Below are positions 9,173 through 19,900 of a DNA stretch of 64,000 bases, in pieces. Every line of letters starts with the position of its first letter. The first letter of the stretch is position 1. The notes under the pieces are model-generated. The model saw only the letters and a program-made list of their open reading frames with translations, searched no databases and was not told the origin of the DNA. This DNA comes from G963678255 sp963678255 (GTDB taxonomy: Bacteria; Cloacimonadota; Cloacimonadia; Cloacimonadales; WRIO01), in NCBI GenBank assembly GCA_963678255.2, contig OY782778.1:514553-578552 (forward strand), written 5' to 3'. The position numbers and the translations under genes were made by a program.

Positions 9173-11257
9173 ATGAAATCAAATATTGAGAATATCAGAA
9201 ATATTGGGATCAGTGCTCATATAGATTCCGGTAAAACAACACTTACTGAAAGGATATTGTTTTATACGAATAAAATTCATGCCATTCATGAAGTGAGAGG
9301 CAAGGATGGTGTTGGAGCCACGATGGATTTTATGGAGTTAGAGAAAGAGAGAGGGATCACCATCACTTCAGCATCAACTAATGTAACCTGGAATAACACA
9401 ACGATAAATATCATTGATACACCTGGTCATGTGGATTTTACCATAGAGGTAGAAAATGCATTACGTGTTTTAGATGGTGCAGTATTAGTATTATGTTCAG
9501 TTGGCGGGGTACAATCGCAATCGATCACAGTAGATCGTCAGATGAAACGATATGGCGTGCCATGTATAGCATTTGTTAACAAATGTGACCGTGTTGGAGC
9601 AAATCCATATAAAGTCAAAGATCAATTAATCGAGAAATTAGGTCGTAATGCAGTATTAGTTCAGCTTCCGATAGGTTTAGAAGAGAAATTTGAAGGCATG
9701 ATAGATTTAGTGGAGATGAAAGCAAATTACTTTGAAGGATCATCAGGGACAGAAATCCGAGTGGAAGAAATTCCAGCTCATCTATTAGAAGAAGCTAACG
9801 AAAGACGAGAAGAGCTGATTGACAAAGCATCAATGTATTCAGATGAATTAATGGAAGCTTTTTTAGAAGGGGCTGTTACTAATGAAATGTTATCTTCAGC
9901 AATTCGAGCAGGTGTGTTGAGTCGTGAGCTGACCCCAGTATTTATTGGTTCAGCTTATAAGAATAAAGGTGTGCAGGCATTATTGGATGCAGTGGTATCC
10001 TATTTACCAAGTCCGATAGACAGGGATAATGTTGCTTATGATTTAAATAATCATGAAAAGGAAGTTCCCTTAAGTTCTGATCCAGATAAAGATACAGTAG
10101 CTATGGCATTTAAACTTGATAATCAGGTATATGGTCAATTGACCTATGTGCGTATTTATCAGGGCAAGATAAAGAAAGGATTAGATCTTTTTAATGTAAC
10201 ACAGAAAAAGAGATTTAAAGTTGGAAGATTAATCAGAATGCATGCAAATTCAATGGAAGATATTGAAGAAGCATCAGCAGGAGACATCATTGCATTATTT
10301 GGAGTAGAGTGTTCATTAGGAGATACCTTCGTATCTGGAGACATCAGCTATTCCTTAAAATCAATGTTTGTCCCAGAACCTATTATATCCTTAGCAGTCA
10401 CAGCAAAAGACAAAAAGTCACAGGACAATATGGGCAAAGCATTGAATAGATTTGTAAAGGAAGATCCAACTTTTAAAATGTATGTGGATGATGAGTCCAA
10501 TGAAACCATCATTAAAGGTATGGGAGAATTGCATTTAGACGTTTATATTGAAAGAATGAAACGAGAATACAAAGTTGATTTGGAAGTTGGAATGCCACAA
10601 GTATCATACAGAGAGACAATTTCAGAAAGTGTTAATTTTGATTATAGCCACAAGAAACAATCAGGTGGACGTGGGCAATATGCCAGAGTATGTGGAAAGC
10701 TGGAATTAACAGGTGATGATGAAAATGAATTTGTTGATGAGATAAAAGGTGGTGTAATCCCACAAACATATATACCTTCTTGTCAAAAGGGATTTCTGAA
10801 CAGTTTAGATAAAGGGTCATTAATTGGATTTCCAGTAGTAGGTGTGAAATTTACACTTAACGATGGTAATTTTCATCCGGTAGATTCATCAAATTTAGCA
10901 TTCGAGCTAGCGACTATACATGGATTTAAAGAAGCCTACAGAAAGGCTAAGCCAAGAATATTAGAACCGATTATGAAACTTTCTGTAGAAATGCCATCAG
11001 AATTTCGTGGACCTGTTATGGCCTCCATTAATCAACGTAGAGGTGTGGTTTTAGACACAACTGTCGATACAGCTTTTACCCAGATTGATGCAACGATACC
11101 ATTATCAGAAGTTTTTGGATATGCAACGGTATTAAGATCGTTAACCCAAGGAAAATCAGAGTTTACATTAGAGTTTTCAAAATACGACAAAGTTCCGAAA
11201 AATCTTGAAGAGCAAATCATAAAAGATTTTGCATTAAAGGTAAAAGAAAGAGCTTAA
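9173..11257 (+). CDS. fusA: Elongation factor G, spirochaete/mitochondrial-like type
   Basis: 694 residues, full length for EF-G, the GTPase of ribosomal translocation. G1 is AHIDSGKT (residues 15-22), G3 DTPGHVDF and G4 NKCD. Domain IV is represented by SYRETI and GRGQYARV, and domain V by EPIMKLSVEMP. The N-terminus VRGKDGVGATMDFMELEKE and the Ser in HIDSGKT are typical of the spdEFG1/mitochondrial EFG1 branch rather than ordinary bacterial EF-G (AHIDAGKT). AAAGG precedes the start. It stands alone, away from any str operon, and ends at a strong terminator. Confidence 0.95.
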   Translation: MKSNIENIRNIGISAHIDSGKTTLTERILFYTNKIHAIHEVRGKDGVGATMDFMELEKERGITITSASTNVTWNNTTINIIDTPGHVDFTIEVENALRVLDGAVLVLCSVGGVQSQSITVDRQMKRYGVPCIAFVNKCDRVGANPYKVKDQLIEKLGRNAVLVQLPIGLEEKFEGMIDLVEMKANYFEGSSGTEIRVEEIPAHLLEEANERREELIDKASMYSDELMEAFLEGAVTNEMLSSAIRAGVLSRELTPVFIGSAYKNKGVQALLDAVVSYLPSPIDRDNVAYDLNNHEKEVPLSSDPDKDTVAMAFKLDNQVYGQLTYVRIYQGKIKKGLDLFNVTQKKRFKVGRLIRMHANSMEDIEEASAGDIIALFGVECSLGDTFVSGDISYSLKSMFVPEPIISLAVTAKDKKSQDNMGKALNRFVKEDPTFKMYVDDESNETIIKGMGELHLDVYIERMKREYKVDLEVGMPQVSYRETISESVNFDYSHKKQSGGRGQYARVCGKLELTGDDENEFVDEIKGGVIPQTYIPSCQKGFLNSLDKGSLIGFPVVGVKFTLNDGNFHPVDSSNLAFELATIHGFKEAYRKAKPRILEPIMKLSVEMPSEFRGPVMASINQRRGVVLDTTVDTAFTQIDATIPLSEVFGYATVLRSLTQGKSEFTLEFSKYDKVPKNLEEQIIKDFALKVKERA

Positions 11258-11279
11258 AGAAATAATTATATAAATAAAG

Positions 11280-11305
11280 ACGCTCGAGTAATCGGGCGTT
11301 TTTTT
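11280..11305 (+). terminator. Rho-independent terminator of fusA
   Basis: The stem ACGCTCGA / TCGGGCGT with a GTAA loop (one G-T pair) is followed by a run of seven T. It lies 22 bp after the fusA stop. Confidence 0.9.
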
Positions 11306-11306
11306 G

Positions 11307-11334
11307 TTGACAAAGATAAATTTTATGATATACT
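11307..11334 (+). promoter_or_regulatory. Sigma70-like promoter of the first hybrid kinase
   Basis: Perfect -35 TTGACA (11307-11312), 16-nt spacer and -10 TATACT (11329-11334), directly after the fusA terminator and about 50 nt before the kinase start. Confidence 0.75.
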
Positions 11335-11386
11335 TCCATAATGATAGAGTGATTACATTAGGTAGTAACTCCTTCTTGGAGGGATA

Positions 11387-13630
11387 ATGTTTAATTTTAT
11401 TAGAAAAAAGTTAATTTATAAGTTTATTATAGTCTTGATATTAGTAGTGTTTGTAATTTCAGGGATTACTTTTTATTATGTAAACAGAACCAGCAGCAAA
11501 ATGATTACAGATAACTTGGAAAGTACTTTAAACTACTTAACATTTTTTACCAAAAAGGGATATAGTCTTTTATTATATAACTTGGATGATCGTTCTATTG
11601 ATGAGTTAAACAAAGCATTAATACTGAATGAGAATATCGTTGCAATAAATGTTTATAATGAGATTGATTTTTTTACAGGGATAAAGAAAGAAGATTTAGC
11701 TTCAATTCCATTATCAAAACCTTTCAAAGTACCGGAGAGAGATAATAAAATTACCATGATATCTCAGAATATATACTTTCAAGATATTTTTATTGGGAAA
11801 TTAGAAGTTTTTTACACAAGAGAATACATTGATAATAAAATAAAAAAACAATTAAATGAGATGATCATAACCTATCTTTTGTTATCATTAATAACAGTTT
11901 TTTTCTTATATTTTATATTAAAGAGATACATTATTCGGCCCATACTTTATTTATCAGATTTTTCATCAAAGATAGCAAAAAGTAATCATTATTCATTGCG
12001 ATTGGAGAAATATAGTAATGATGAGATAGGAGCATTAATTGATGGGTTCAACAATATGTTAGGGACTATAGAATTAAGAGACAATGAGATAAAAAAAACA
12101 AGAAGTTACCTGAATAATATTATTGAGTCAATGCCTTCTATGCTGATATCTCTGGACGAAAATAATGTTGTTACTCAATGGAATCATTCAGCAGTCATTA
12201 ACACAGGGATTCCTTCCACGGAGATCATAGGCAAGAAAATTACAGATGTAACACCCTTATTTGACAATTATATTCTATCAACAAAAGAAATTATAGAAAA
12301 AAGAATCCCACATTTTTATCATCGTCAACACTTAAATGAAGATGATGATAATCTTAAAGACATTTCATTATATCCTCTAATTACAAATGGAGTCAAAGGT
12401 TTAGTATTACGTGTAGATGATGTAACAGAGATAGAAAAGAAAGATGAAACGATCAGACAAATGCAAAAAATGGAAACAGTAGGAACATTAGCTGGAGGAT
12501 TGGCTCATGATTTTAATAATGTATTGGGTGGTGTTGTTGGGATCGTATCAATCATTCAGTATAAAATGGCGAATGATGGGATAATCGACAGGGCTGAGTT
12601 AACAGAGTATATAAATATAATAGATCAATCAGGTAAAAGAGCTATGGATATGGTTCAACAGTTGTTAGCTTTATCAAAGAAATATGATTTGGTATTAATA
12701 ACATTGGACTTGAATACTTCAGTGAGAAATGTGATAAAATTATGCAGGAATTCATTTGATAAATGTGTAGAAATTGACGTGAGCTATTTCCAAGAAAAGG
12801 CGTTATATGATGCAGATCCGACACAGATAGAACAAGTCATACTAAATTTATGTATTAATGCTTATCATTCTATGACTCTAATGAGACCAGAGACAGAAAA
12901 GAAAGGTGGTGTATTAACAGTTAGAATTGAGAAAATAATTGCAGATAAATATTTTTGTAATAATCATCCTGAAGCGGAGGAGATAGAATATTTACGATTA
13001 ATGATCGGAGATACAGGGATAGGAATGGATTCAAAAACAATAGCAAAAATGTTTGAACCATTTTTTACAATGAAAGAAAAGGGAAAGGGAACCGGTCTAG
13101 GTTTGTCAATGGTATATAATATTGTTAAACAACACAATGGTTTTTTAGATGTTTATTCTGAAATAGGCATAGGAACAACAGTTTCAGTTTATTTTCCTTT
13201 CACCCAAAAAAAAGAGGAAGCAGGAGATGACTCTGATGTGAAGAAAGTCTATAAAGGAGAAGGGTTAATCTTGGTTATTGATGATGAATCAGTCATGCGA
13301 AATATTGCAAAGACCATGTTAGAGGATTGCAATTATAGAATAATTTATGCTGAAGACGGATTAGTTGGCTTAGAGAAATATAAAATTCATCAAGATGAGA
13401 TTAAATTAGTATTATTGGACATGATCATGCCAAGAATGTCTGGAGAAGAAGTTTATAAAGAAATAAAAAAAATAAATCCTGAAGTGAAAGTCTTATTAAC
13501 ATCAGGGTTTATGCAAGATGATCGAGTTCAGAAAGTTATGAATTGTGGTGTTAATGGATTTATACAAAAGCCTTACACAATAGAAAAGTTAAGTAAAGCT
13601 ATTTATGACACGATAAATAAGAGAGATTAA
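11387..13630 (+). CDS. Hybrid sensor histidine kinase with C-terminal receiver
   Basis: 747 residues. Transmembrane helices at about 10-32 and 160-178 bound a periplasmic sensor domain. HAMP follows at about 178-232, PAS at about 240-350, then HisKA with the phospho-accepting His in GGLAHDFNN (His374), the HATPase domain (GDTGIGMD and GKGTGLGLS), and a receiver with the acceptor Asp in VLLDMIMP and Lys in FIQKPY. GGAGGG lies upstream of the ATG. It resembles PAS-containing hybrid kinases that act by phosphorelay. The signal and the partner are unknown. Confidence 0.93.
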   Translation: MFNFIRKKLIYKFIIVLILVVFVISGITFYYVNRTSSKMITDNLESTLNYLTFFTKKGYSLLLYNLDDRSIDELNKALILNENIVAINVYNEIDFFTGIKKEDLASIPLSKPFKVPERDNKITMISQNIYFQDIFIGKLEVFYTREYIDNKIKKQLNEMIITYLLLSLITVFFLYFILKRYIIRPILYLSDFSSKIAKSNHYSLRLEKYSNDEIGALIDGFNNMLGTIELRDNEIKKTRSYLNNIIESMPSMLISLDENNVVTQWNHSAVINTGIPSTEIIGKKITDVTPLFDNYILSTKEIIEKRIPHFYHRQHLNEDDDNLKDISLYPLITNGVKGLVLRVDDVTEIEKKDETIRQMQKMETVGTLAGGLAHDFNNVLGGVVGIVSIIQYKMANDGIIDRAELTEYINIIDQSGKRAMDMVQQLLALSKKYDLVLITLDLNTSVRNVIKLCRNSFDKCVEIDVSYFQEKALYDADPTQIEQVILNLCINAYHSMTLMRPETEKKGGVLTVRIEKIIADKYFCNNHPEAEEIEYLRLMIGDTGIGMDSKTIAKMFEPFFTMKEKGKGTGLGLSMVYNIVKQHNGFLDVYSEIGIGTTVSVYFPFTQKKEEAGDDSDVKKVYKGEGLILVIDDESVMRNIAKTMLEDCNYRIIYAEDGLVGLEKYKIHQDEIKLVLLDMIMPRMSGEEVYKEIKKINPEVKVLLTSGFMQDDRVQKVMNCGVNGFIQKPYTIEKLSKAIYDTINKRD

Positions 13631-13635
13631 TTCAG

Positions 13636-13662
13636 TTGACATTTTATTAGAGAATATATAAT
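13636..13662 (+). promoter_or_regulatory. Probable promoter of the small beta-barrel gene
   Basis: TTGACA (13636-13641) and TATAAT (13657-13662), both perfect hexamers, separated by 15 nt. They lie 22 nt before the start codon. Confidence 0.6.
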
Positions 13663-13683
13663 TTTCATTAAATGGAGGAAGAT

Positions 13684-14322
13684 ATGAAAAAAGTAATAAC
13701 ATTATTAGTAATAGTTTTATTTAGTGGCATCTTATTAGCATCATCCCAACAAAATCAATTTAGATTTGGATATTATTCACCCAACGATTCCAAATCAGGA
13801 ATGATATTTGGATATTCTAATGGTTATCAAATAGATGAGAGTGTAGATATTTTTTTTAGTGGGGACTTATTTTATCGTAATTTTGTAGATGACAAAACGA
13901 TAAATATTAATACAACCGTAGCAGGTAATCCTATTGTTAGGGTTCAACGCAGTTCTGATATCAGCACTTATTACATTCCATTAATGGCTAATGTAAGGGT
14001 CAAATTTAAATATCAGGGCACAAAACCTTATGTAGGTGGTGGAATAGGCTGGGCCATGGCATTTGAAGACATTTATATAGCAAAAAACGATTCAACTAAT
14101 ACACCCTTAATTGATGATGTGAATTATTATAATGGTTTTGCAGGCAATGTAAATGCTGGCTGGATTTTTCCATTAGGTTCAAGATCAGACTTTACGATTG
14201 AAACATTTTATAATTGGTCAACGTGTAAGCGTAATAAAGAAGTTAGTGGAACTGGGATTACATGGGATGAGCTTGATATGTCTGGTGTAGGCGTAAGAAT
14301 AGGAATAACAGTTAGATATTAA
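13684..14322 (+). CDS. Small outer-membrane beta-barrel protein
   Basis: 212 residues from the ATG at 13684. An in-frame ATG at 13672 overlaps the GGAGG ribosome site and is rejected. A signal peptide (MKKVITLLVIVLFSGILLASS) is followed by eight or so amphipathic strands in the style of OmpA-like or OMP_b-brl porin-fold domains (KPYVGGGIGWAMAFED), ending in an aromatic residue (ITVRY). It is sandwiched between two hybrid kinases but has its own promoter. Function unknown. Confidence 0.72.
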   Translation: MKKVITLLVIVLFSGILLASSQQNQFRFGYYSPNDSKSGMIFGYSNGYQIDESVDIFFSGDLFYRNFVDDKTININTTVAGNPIVRVQRSSDISTYYIPLMANVRVKFKYQGTKPYVGGGIGWAMAFEDIYIAKNDSTNTPLIDDVNYYNGFAGNVNAGWIFPLGSRSDFTIETFYNWSTCKRNKEVSGTGITWDELDMSGVGVRIGITVRY

Positions 14323-14335
14323 ACAAATCATTTGA

Positions 14336-14364
14336 TTGACTTTTTAGAATATTTCAGATATTCT
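14336..14364 (+). promoter_or_regulatory. Promoter of the second hybrid kinase
   Basis: TTGACT (14336-14341), 17-nt spacer, TATTCT (14359-14364). It lies inside the longest open frame of the downstream gene, so it supports the start at 14383 over the one at 14332. Confidence 0.65.
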
Positions 14365-14382
14365 AATGTTGAGGTAGTTTAT

Positions 14383-16779
14383 ATGAGAAAATTCATGATT
14401 ATTTTCATTTTGATTTTTAACTACATTTCTCTTTTTGGAGGCAATCCAACACCAATAAGTCATTTAACAATTAACCCCAATGAGTTAATAATAGTATCAG
14501 ATGATAATTATCCTCCTTATATTTTTAGAGACAGTCATGGTAATTTACAGGGGATTATTGTAGAGCAATGGAATTTATGGGAGCAAGTTACAGGGATAAA
14601 AGTAAGACTGATTGCCATGGATTGGGGAAAAGCCAAGCAATTTATGTCTGACAAGAAGGCAGATGTAATAGAAACCATTTTTTACAATCCAGAGAGAGCA
14701 AAAATATATGATTTTACAAAGCCCTATTCGACATTAAATGTACCAGTATTTTTTCAAAAAAACTTATCAGGAATAACAAAGATAAGTGATTTAAAGGGAT
14801 TTACAGTAGGGGTAAAAAGCGGAGATGATTGCATAAATCAGCTAAAAAAGGCAGGAATTACATCATTACAGGAATATCCATCCTATGAGGAAATTATTAA
14901 AGCTGCACAAAAAAAGAGTTTATATATTTTTTGTATAGATGAGCCTCCAGCGATGTATTATTTATACAAGTACAATATTGAAAACGAATTTTTATATGGA
15001 TTCAACCTTTCATCAGGTCAGTTTCATAGAGCAGTACATAAAGGGAATCGAGAGTTGTTGTCTATTATAGAGGAGGGGTTTTCTCAGATTTCAACAAAAG
15101 ATTATGATTATATTGATAAGAAATGGAAGGGTAAAAAACTAAAAACATTTAGTTATACTAAGTATTCAGGCTATATAATTCTAATATTTTTAATTATCTT
15201 GTTTTTCCTTGTTAATCAACAAAGAGCAAATCAATCATTAAAGAGTAAGATTTTAGAACGAACTTCGGAATTAGAACGAGCCCTATCAGATTTAAAAGAG
15301 ATAGAATCTAGGAATAGAGCTTTATTAAATGCAAATCCAGATTTCATGTTTTTATTTTCAGAGGATGGTTATTTTTTAGATTATAAAGCACCCGAGAGTT
15401 CACAACTATATACACCGCCTGAGTTATTCATCAATCAAAATGTAAAAGATGTTCTACCTGAAAACATCGCACAAATAACATTAGAGAAGATTAAGATAGT
15501 AATCGAAACTCATATTGATCAAAATTATGAATATATTTTACAGATAAACGATAAGACTGAGTACTTTGATGCTAGAATGGTAGCCTGTGGAGAAAAAGAG
15601 ATATTAGCAATCATCAGGAATATAACAGAGAAGAAACAAGCAGAAGAAGAACGTAGTCGCGCTAATAAACTTGATTCAATTGGGATTTTAGCAGGAGGAA
15701 TTGCTCACGATTTTAATAATATTTTGACTGCAATATTAGGAAGCCTCTCTTTGATAAAGATTAAGACTACTATACACGATTCTACTTTTTATTTGTTAGA
15801 TGAAGCAGAAAAAGCTTGTTTTAGAGCGAAAAATTTAACAGGCCAGTTACTTACTTTCGCAAAAGGTGGGGCACCTGTTAAAGCCTCATCAGATATTAAT
15901 GAGATAATCAAAGAATCCGCTGAATTTGTTTTAAGAGGATCATCATGTTCATGTTCATATTTTTTAGATCCCAATTTAGCAAAAATTGAAGTAGATAAAG
16001 GGCAGATAAGTCAAGTGATTCAGAATTTAGTAATAAATTCAGCTCAAGCTATGCCAACTGGGGGAATCATAAAGATTTTTTCCAATAATATTAATATCCC
16101 TATCAATAATGTTTTACTTTTAAATGCAGGGAATTATATTCAAATCACAATAAAAGATGAAGGGGTAGGCATAGAGAGCAATAATAAAAAATATATATTT
16201 GATCCCTATTTTACAACAAAACAACAAGGTAGTGGGTTAGGGTTAACCATCTGTTATTCAATAATAAAAAACCATTATGGAGTAATAGATGTTATGTCAA
16301 AGACAGGAGAAGGTAGTACTTTTACAATATATTTGCCTACAAGAGATCAAAAAGAACTTATTAAACCTGAAAATGAAGAAAGGAATTTTAAAATGGTTGA
16401 GAATAAGACCATACTATTTATGGATGATGAATTACAAATTAGAATAATAGGAGGAGAGATCTTATCCTATTTAGGTTTTAAAGTTGATTTTGCAGAAGAT
16501 GGAGAAAAAGCTTTAGAAAAAATTGAATTGTCATATCAGAACGATCAACCTTATGATTTAGTCATTATGGACTTGACAGTACCGGGGAAAATGGGAGGAA
16601 AAGAAGCTATAAAAAAAATACAAGAAAGACATCCAGAGTTAAAGGCGATAGTTACCTCAGGTTATTCAAACGATCCTGTTATGTCAGAATATTTAAAATA
16701 TGGTTTTTCTGGGGTTATCGTGAAACCCTTTGATATAACTGCTATAGAAAATGCAGTTAATAAAGTGTTTAAAGATTAG
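14383..16779 (+). CDS. Hybrid histidine kinase with solute-binding-protein sensor domain
   Basis: 798 residues from ATG 14383 (GAGG at 14371 and a promoter just upstream; the frame opens at 14332). Domains in order: signal/anchor helix; a periplasmic SBP_bac_3-type domain from about residue 35 to 260 (VSDDNYPPYIFRDSHGNLQG, VEQWNLW, CIDEPPAMYYL); transmembrane helix near 275-295; coiled coil; PAS; HisKA with GGIAHDFNN; HATPase (KDEGVGIES, GSGLGLTI); receiver with VIMDLTVPG and IVKPFD. It probably senses a small periplasmic solute such as an amino acid. It could phosphorylate its own receiver or a separate regulator. Confidence 0.92.
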   Translation: MRKFMIIFILIFNYISLFGGNPTPISHLTINPNELIIVSDDNYPPYIFRDSHGNLQGIIVEQWNLWEQVTGIKVRLIAMDWGKAKQFMSDKKADVIETIFYNPERAKIYDFTKPYSTLNVPVFFQKNLSGITKISDLKGFTVGVKSGDDCINQLKKAGITSLQEYPSYEEIIKAAQKKSLYIFCIDEPPAMYYLYKYNIENEFLYGFNLSSGQFHRAVHKGNRELLSIIEEGFSQISTKDYDYIDKKWKGKKLKTFSYTKYSGYIILIFLIILFFLVNQQRANQSLKSKILERTSELERALSDLKEIESRNRALLNANPDFMFLFSEDGYFLDYKAPESSQLYTPPELFINQNVKDVLPENIAQITLEKIKIVIETHIDQNYEYILQINDKTEYFDARMVACGEKEILAIIRNITEKKQAEEERSRANKLDSIGILAGGIAHDFNNILTAILGSLSLIKIKTTIHDSTFYLLDEAEKACFRAKNLTGQLLTFAKGGAPVKASSDINEIIKESAEFVLRGSSCSCSYFLDPNLAKIEVDKGQISQVIQNLVINSAQAMPTGGIIKIFSNNINIPINNVLLLNAGNYIQITIKDEGVGIESNNKKYIFDPYFTTKQQGSGLGLTICYSIIKNHYGVIDVMSKTGEGSTFTIYLPTRDQKELIKPENEERNFKMVENKTILFMDDELQIRIIGGEILSYLGFKVDFAEDGEKALEKIELSYQNDQPYDLVIMDLTVPGKMGGKEAIKKIQERHPELKAIVTSGYSNDPVMSEYLKYGFSGVIVKPFDITAIENAVNKVFKD

Positions 16780-16810
16780 ATTTATAAATAAATTAGAATC
16801 TAACAAGAAA

Positions 16811-16850
16811 TAAGGGAGAAGGGGGATTTTATTATTCCAATTCTCCCTTA
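16811..16850. terminator. 10-bp perfect hairpin after the second hybrid kinase
   Basis: TAAGGGAGAA (16811-16820) and TTCTCCCTTA (16841-16850) form a perfect stem with a 20-nt loop, 32 bp after the kinase stop. A/T-rich sequence but no long T-run follows. Confidence 0.6.
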
Positions 16851-16889
16851 AAATATATACACAAATTAACTAAACAACTTATCTATCTA

Positions 16890-16927
16890 GAAAAAAGATA
16901 AGGCGTGAATAATCTCGCCCTATCTTA
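16890..16927 (-). terminator. Rho-independent terminator of the giant-protein operon
   Basis: Read on the minus strand, AAGATA-GGGCG pairs with CGCC-TTATCTT (one G-U) and is followed by a run of T (16891-16896). It lies about 55 nt past the stop of the FN3-repeat gene. Confidence 0.75.
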
Positions 16928-16982
16928 TTTCATAAATGAATTATCATTCTCAAGTTTCTTGAGAGCAGAACATAATAGATTT

Positions 16983-19900
16983 TTATTTCATCATAAGAAT
17001 TTTTCTAGTTTCCTGATGATTATTGGTTATTAATCTAACAAAATAAATACCTGATGCGCATTTTAAGCCATTATCATCAGAGCCATTCCATTGGAGTTTA
17101 TAGTTTCCTTTTGACTGGAAATTATTTAAGAGCATTTTTACTTTTTGACCTTTAACATTGTAAATCACTAATTTAGCGACAGTGTCGTTTTTCAAACTAT
17201 AAACGATATTTGTAATGGGGTTAAAAGGGTTTGGGTAATTATTATGAATCTTAGTAGATAAGGTAAGATTTGATAAATCAGAATTAGCAACCTCATGAGG
17301 AGTTGCGATAATGGTATCAGAAGGGCTGGATTCAGTTAATGGGTTGCTATAAACAGCCGTTACATGGTAAACATAAGGGACGTCATTATCCAGATCAACA
17401 TCATGGAAAGAAAGTGTATCAACAATATTTGTATTGATTTGAACATAATTACGATATACGTTATATCCGATTAATCTTGAGCTGTGATTTACAGGGGCTT
17501 CCCAGTTAAGATAGACTTCATTCATACCAGCCAGACCAGCCAGATTTATTGGAGCATCCGCTATCGCAGTTTCAGTTACGATATCAGAAGGATCAGATTC
17601 ATTATCAGGATTTGAATAGACAGCAGTAACATAGTAAGAATATTCTTGATTGTGAATTACAGAGATGTCATTATAGGAAAGAGTATCAGAAGATAATTCT
17701 GCTAAGAGTGATTGATTTCTATAGATTTTGAATCCTGCGATATTACGATGAGTGGTATTTTTTGAAGATCTTGTTTGAGAAGAATACTGCCATTCGAGAT
17801 GAATAGAAGCGTTATTAACAGTTGCGATTAGATTTGTTGGAGAAGATACAAAACCATTAATCTGGAAAGTATTACTTTGAGCAGAGTAAGTGATCGGATC
17901 AAGATATTTACAAATAATGTAATAGTTGTAAGTTTGATTATTAGCAATAGATTGATCTGTAAAAAGAGTATCTGTTACTTCAGAGAGTAAGATATTATTT
18001 CTATAAATTTGATACGCATTGAATCTCGAAGAAGGATTTACAATAGGTGACCAATGAAGGATTATTCTTTCACTTAGAGCAATACCAGTTAAATTGTTCA
18101 CTGAATCAACAACAGCAGTTGTCGTGAAGGTGTTAGAATTATTAGAGATATTTACTGGATTTGAATAACATGCTCTAATAAAATAGGTATATATTGAGTC
18201 ATTTTCAACTGTATTATCTGAGAAGGTCAAGTTTGCTATAGGATCTGTAGTTAATTCAGAGCCATTACGATAAACACGATATCCGACCAATGTTCTATTT
18301 GTAATTGTTCTGTAAGATTGTCTGCTAATAGCAGAGGACCAGTTTAGTTCAATAGAGGCATTTCCAACAATACCAGTAAGATTAACAGGTTCATTAACAT
18401 GACCATTAGCAGTCGCAACGTTACTTGTGTCAGACAGAGTGGAAGGATTGATATAATCAGCAACAACATAATACTCATATGATAGATTATTTTCAATTTG
18501 AGTGTCAGTATAATGATTTTCGTTGGTTTGAGCAATAAAGCTGTTATTACGATAGATCGCGTAGTTATTAAAACGACTAGAAGCTTCCGTGATGCCATCC
18601 CAAGACAAGTTTATAGCTTCGTTAATTGATGTAGCAACGAGATTTTGAGCCCCTTCGACCATAGCAGTAGCTTGAACTGGCAAGGAACTATCAGATTCAT
18701 TATTTAGATCGGTATAGATTGCTTTAACATAGTAAACATAGACTTGGTGGTTAATAACGGTATCATCAATAAATTGAGTAGAAGTGATTAATTGTGAATT
18801 TAATTGGATATTATCTCTAAACAGATGGTAACCAGTAAGAGTTCGATTTTCAACTGGAGGTGCTTGCCATTGAATAGTAATATAAGCATTTCCAACGGTC
18901 GTTGATAAATTTGTTGGTGGATAAACTGATCCGATAGCTTGTATCGAATTTGAAGCATCAGATGCAGTTGTTGGGTCATTGTAATTGGCGACTACATAAT
19001 AAGAATAGGTTTGATTATGAATAATTTGATTATCGACAAAAGTAAGATTAGTTGTTTCACCAATACTTATACCATCTCTGAAAATAGAATAGTTATTTAA
19101 TCGAGCAGAGGTCTCAGATGGAGCTAGCCAATTCAATGTAATTCTTTCATTTGAAACAGTATAAGAGAGATTTTGAGGAGATTGGACAACTCCAATAATC
19201 GTACAATAGTTTGAAGGATCTGAAATGTTTTCAGGATTAGAATAAACTGCTTTAACATAGTAGGTATAAAGAGAATTATGACCAATGGTTGAATCCATAT
19301 AAGACAGATTTTGTATTGGAGAATCGTTTAGCAATACATCATTTCGATAAATATTAAATCCATTGAGAGATCTGCTAGTATTTAAAGGAGATTCCCATGA
19401 AAGTAAAATAGAGGCATTATGATTGATAACATTTAAGTTAAGGGGTTCATTGACATGTCCAACAGCAGATGACATGTCTGACATATCGGAATATGTCACA
19501 GGATCTAGGTATTCTGCTAATATTTGATATTGGTAAATACTATTATGGGTGATTTGATGATCAATAAAGCTGGAATTTGTTGTTTCAGCATAAAAAGCAT
19601 CATTTCTATAAATTTTATAGGTATTAAAACGAGGTGAATTTTCGCTAATTTCCGCCCAATTCAGAAGAATGGTTTCATTTTGTGCAACCACAGTAAAATT
19701 GGATGGTGCTAAAACATATGCTGTCACACCTTCAGTATTGGTCACATCAGATAAGTTGTAAGGATCATAGAGAGCTTTTACATTATAGGAATAATAATGA
19801 TTATGTTCAACTGTAGAGTCAACATAGAAAGTATTTAGAACAGGAGTTTCATTAAGAAGTACCCCATCTCTATAAATCATGTAACCAGAAAAACTTCTAT

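Noticed and set aside
14332..14382. Longer N-terminus for the second hybrid kinase
   Set aside because: A -35/-10 pair lies within it, and the ATG at 14383 has its own GAGG and begins a proper signal sequence.
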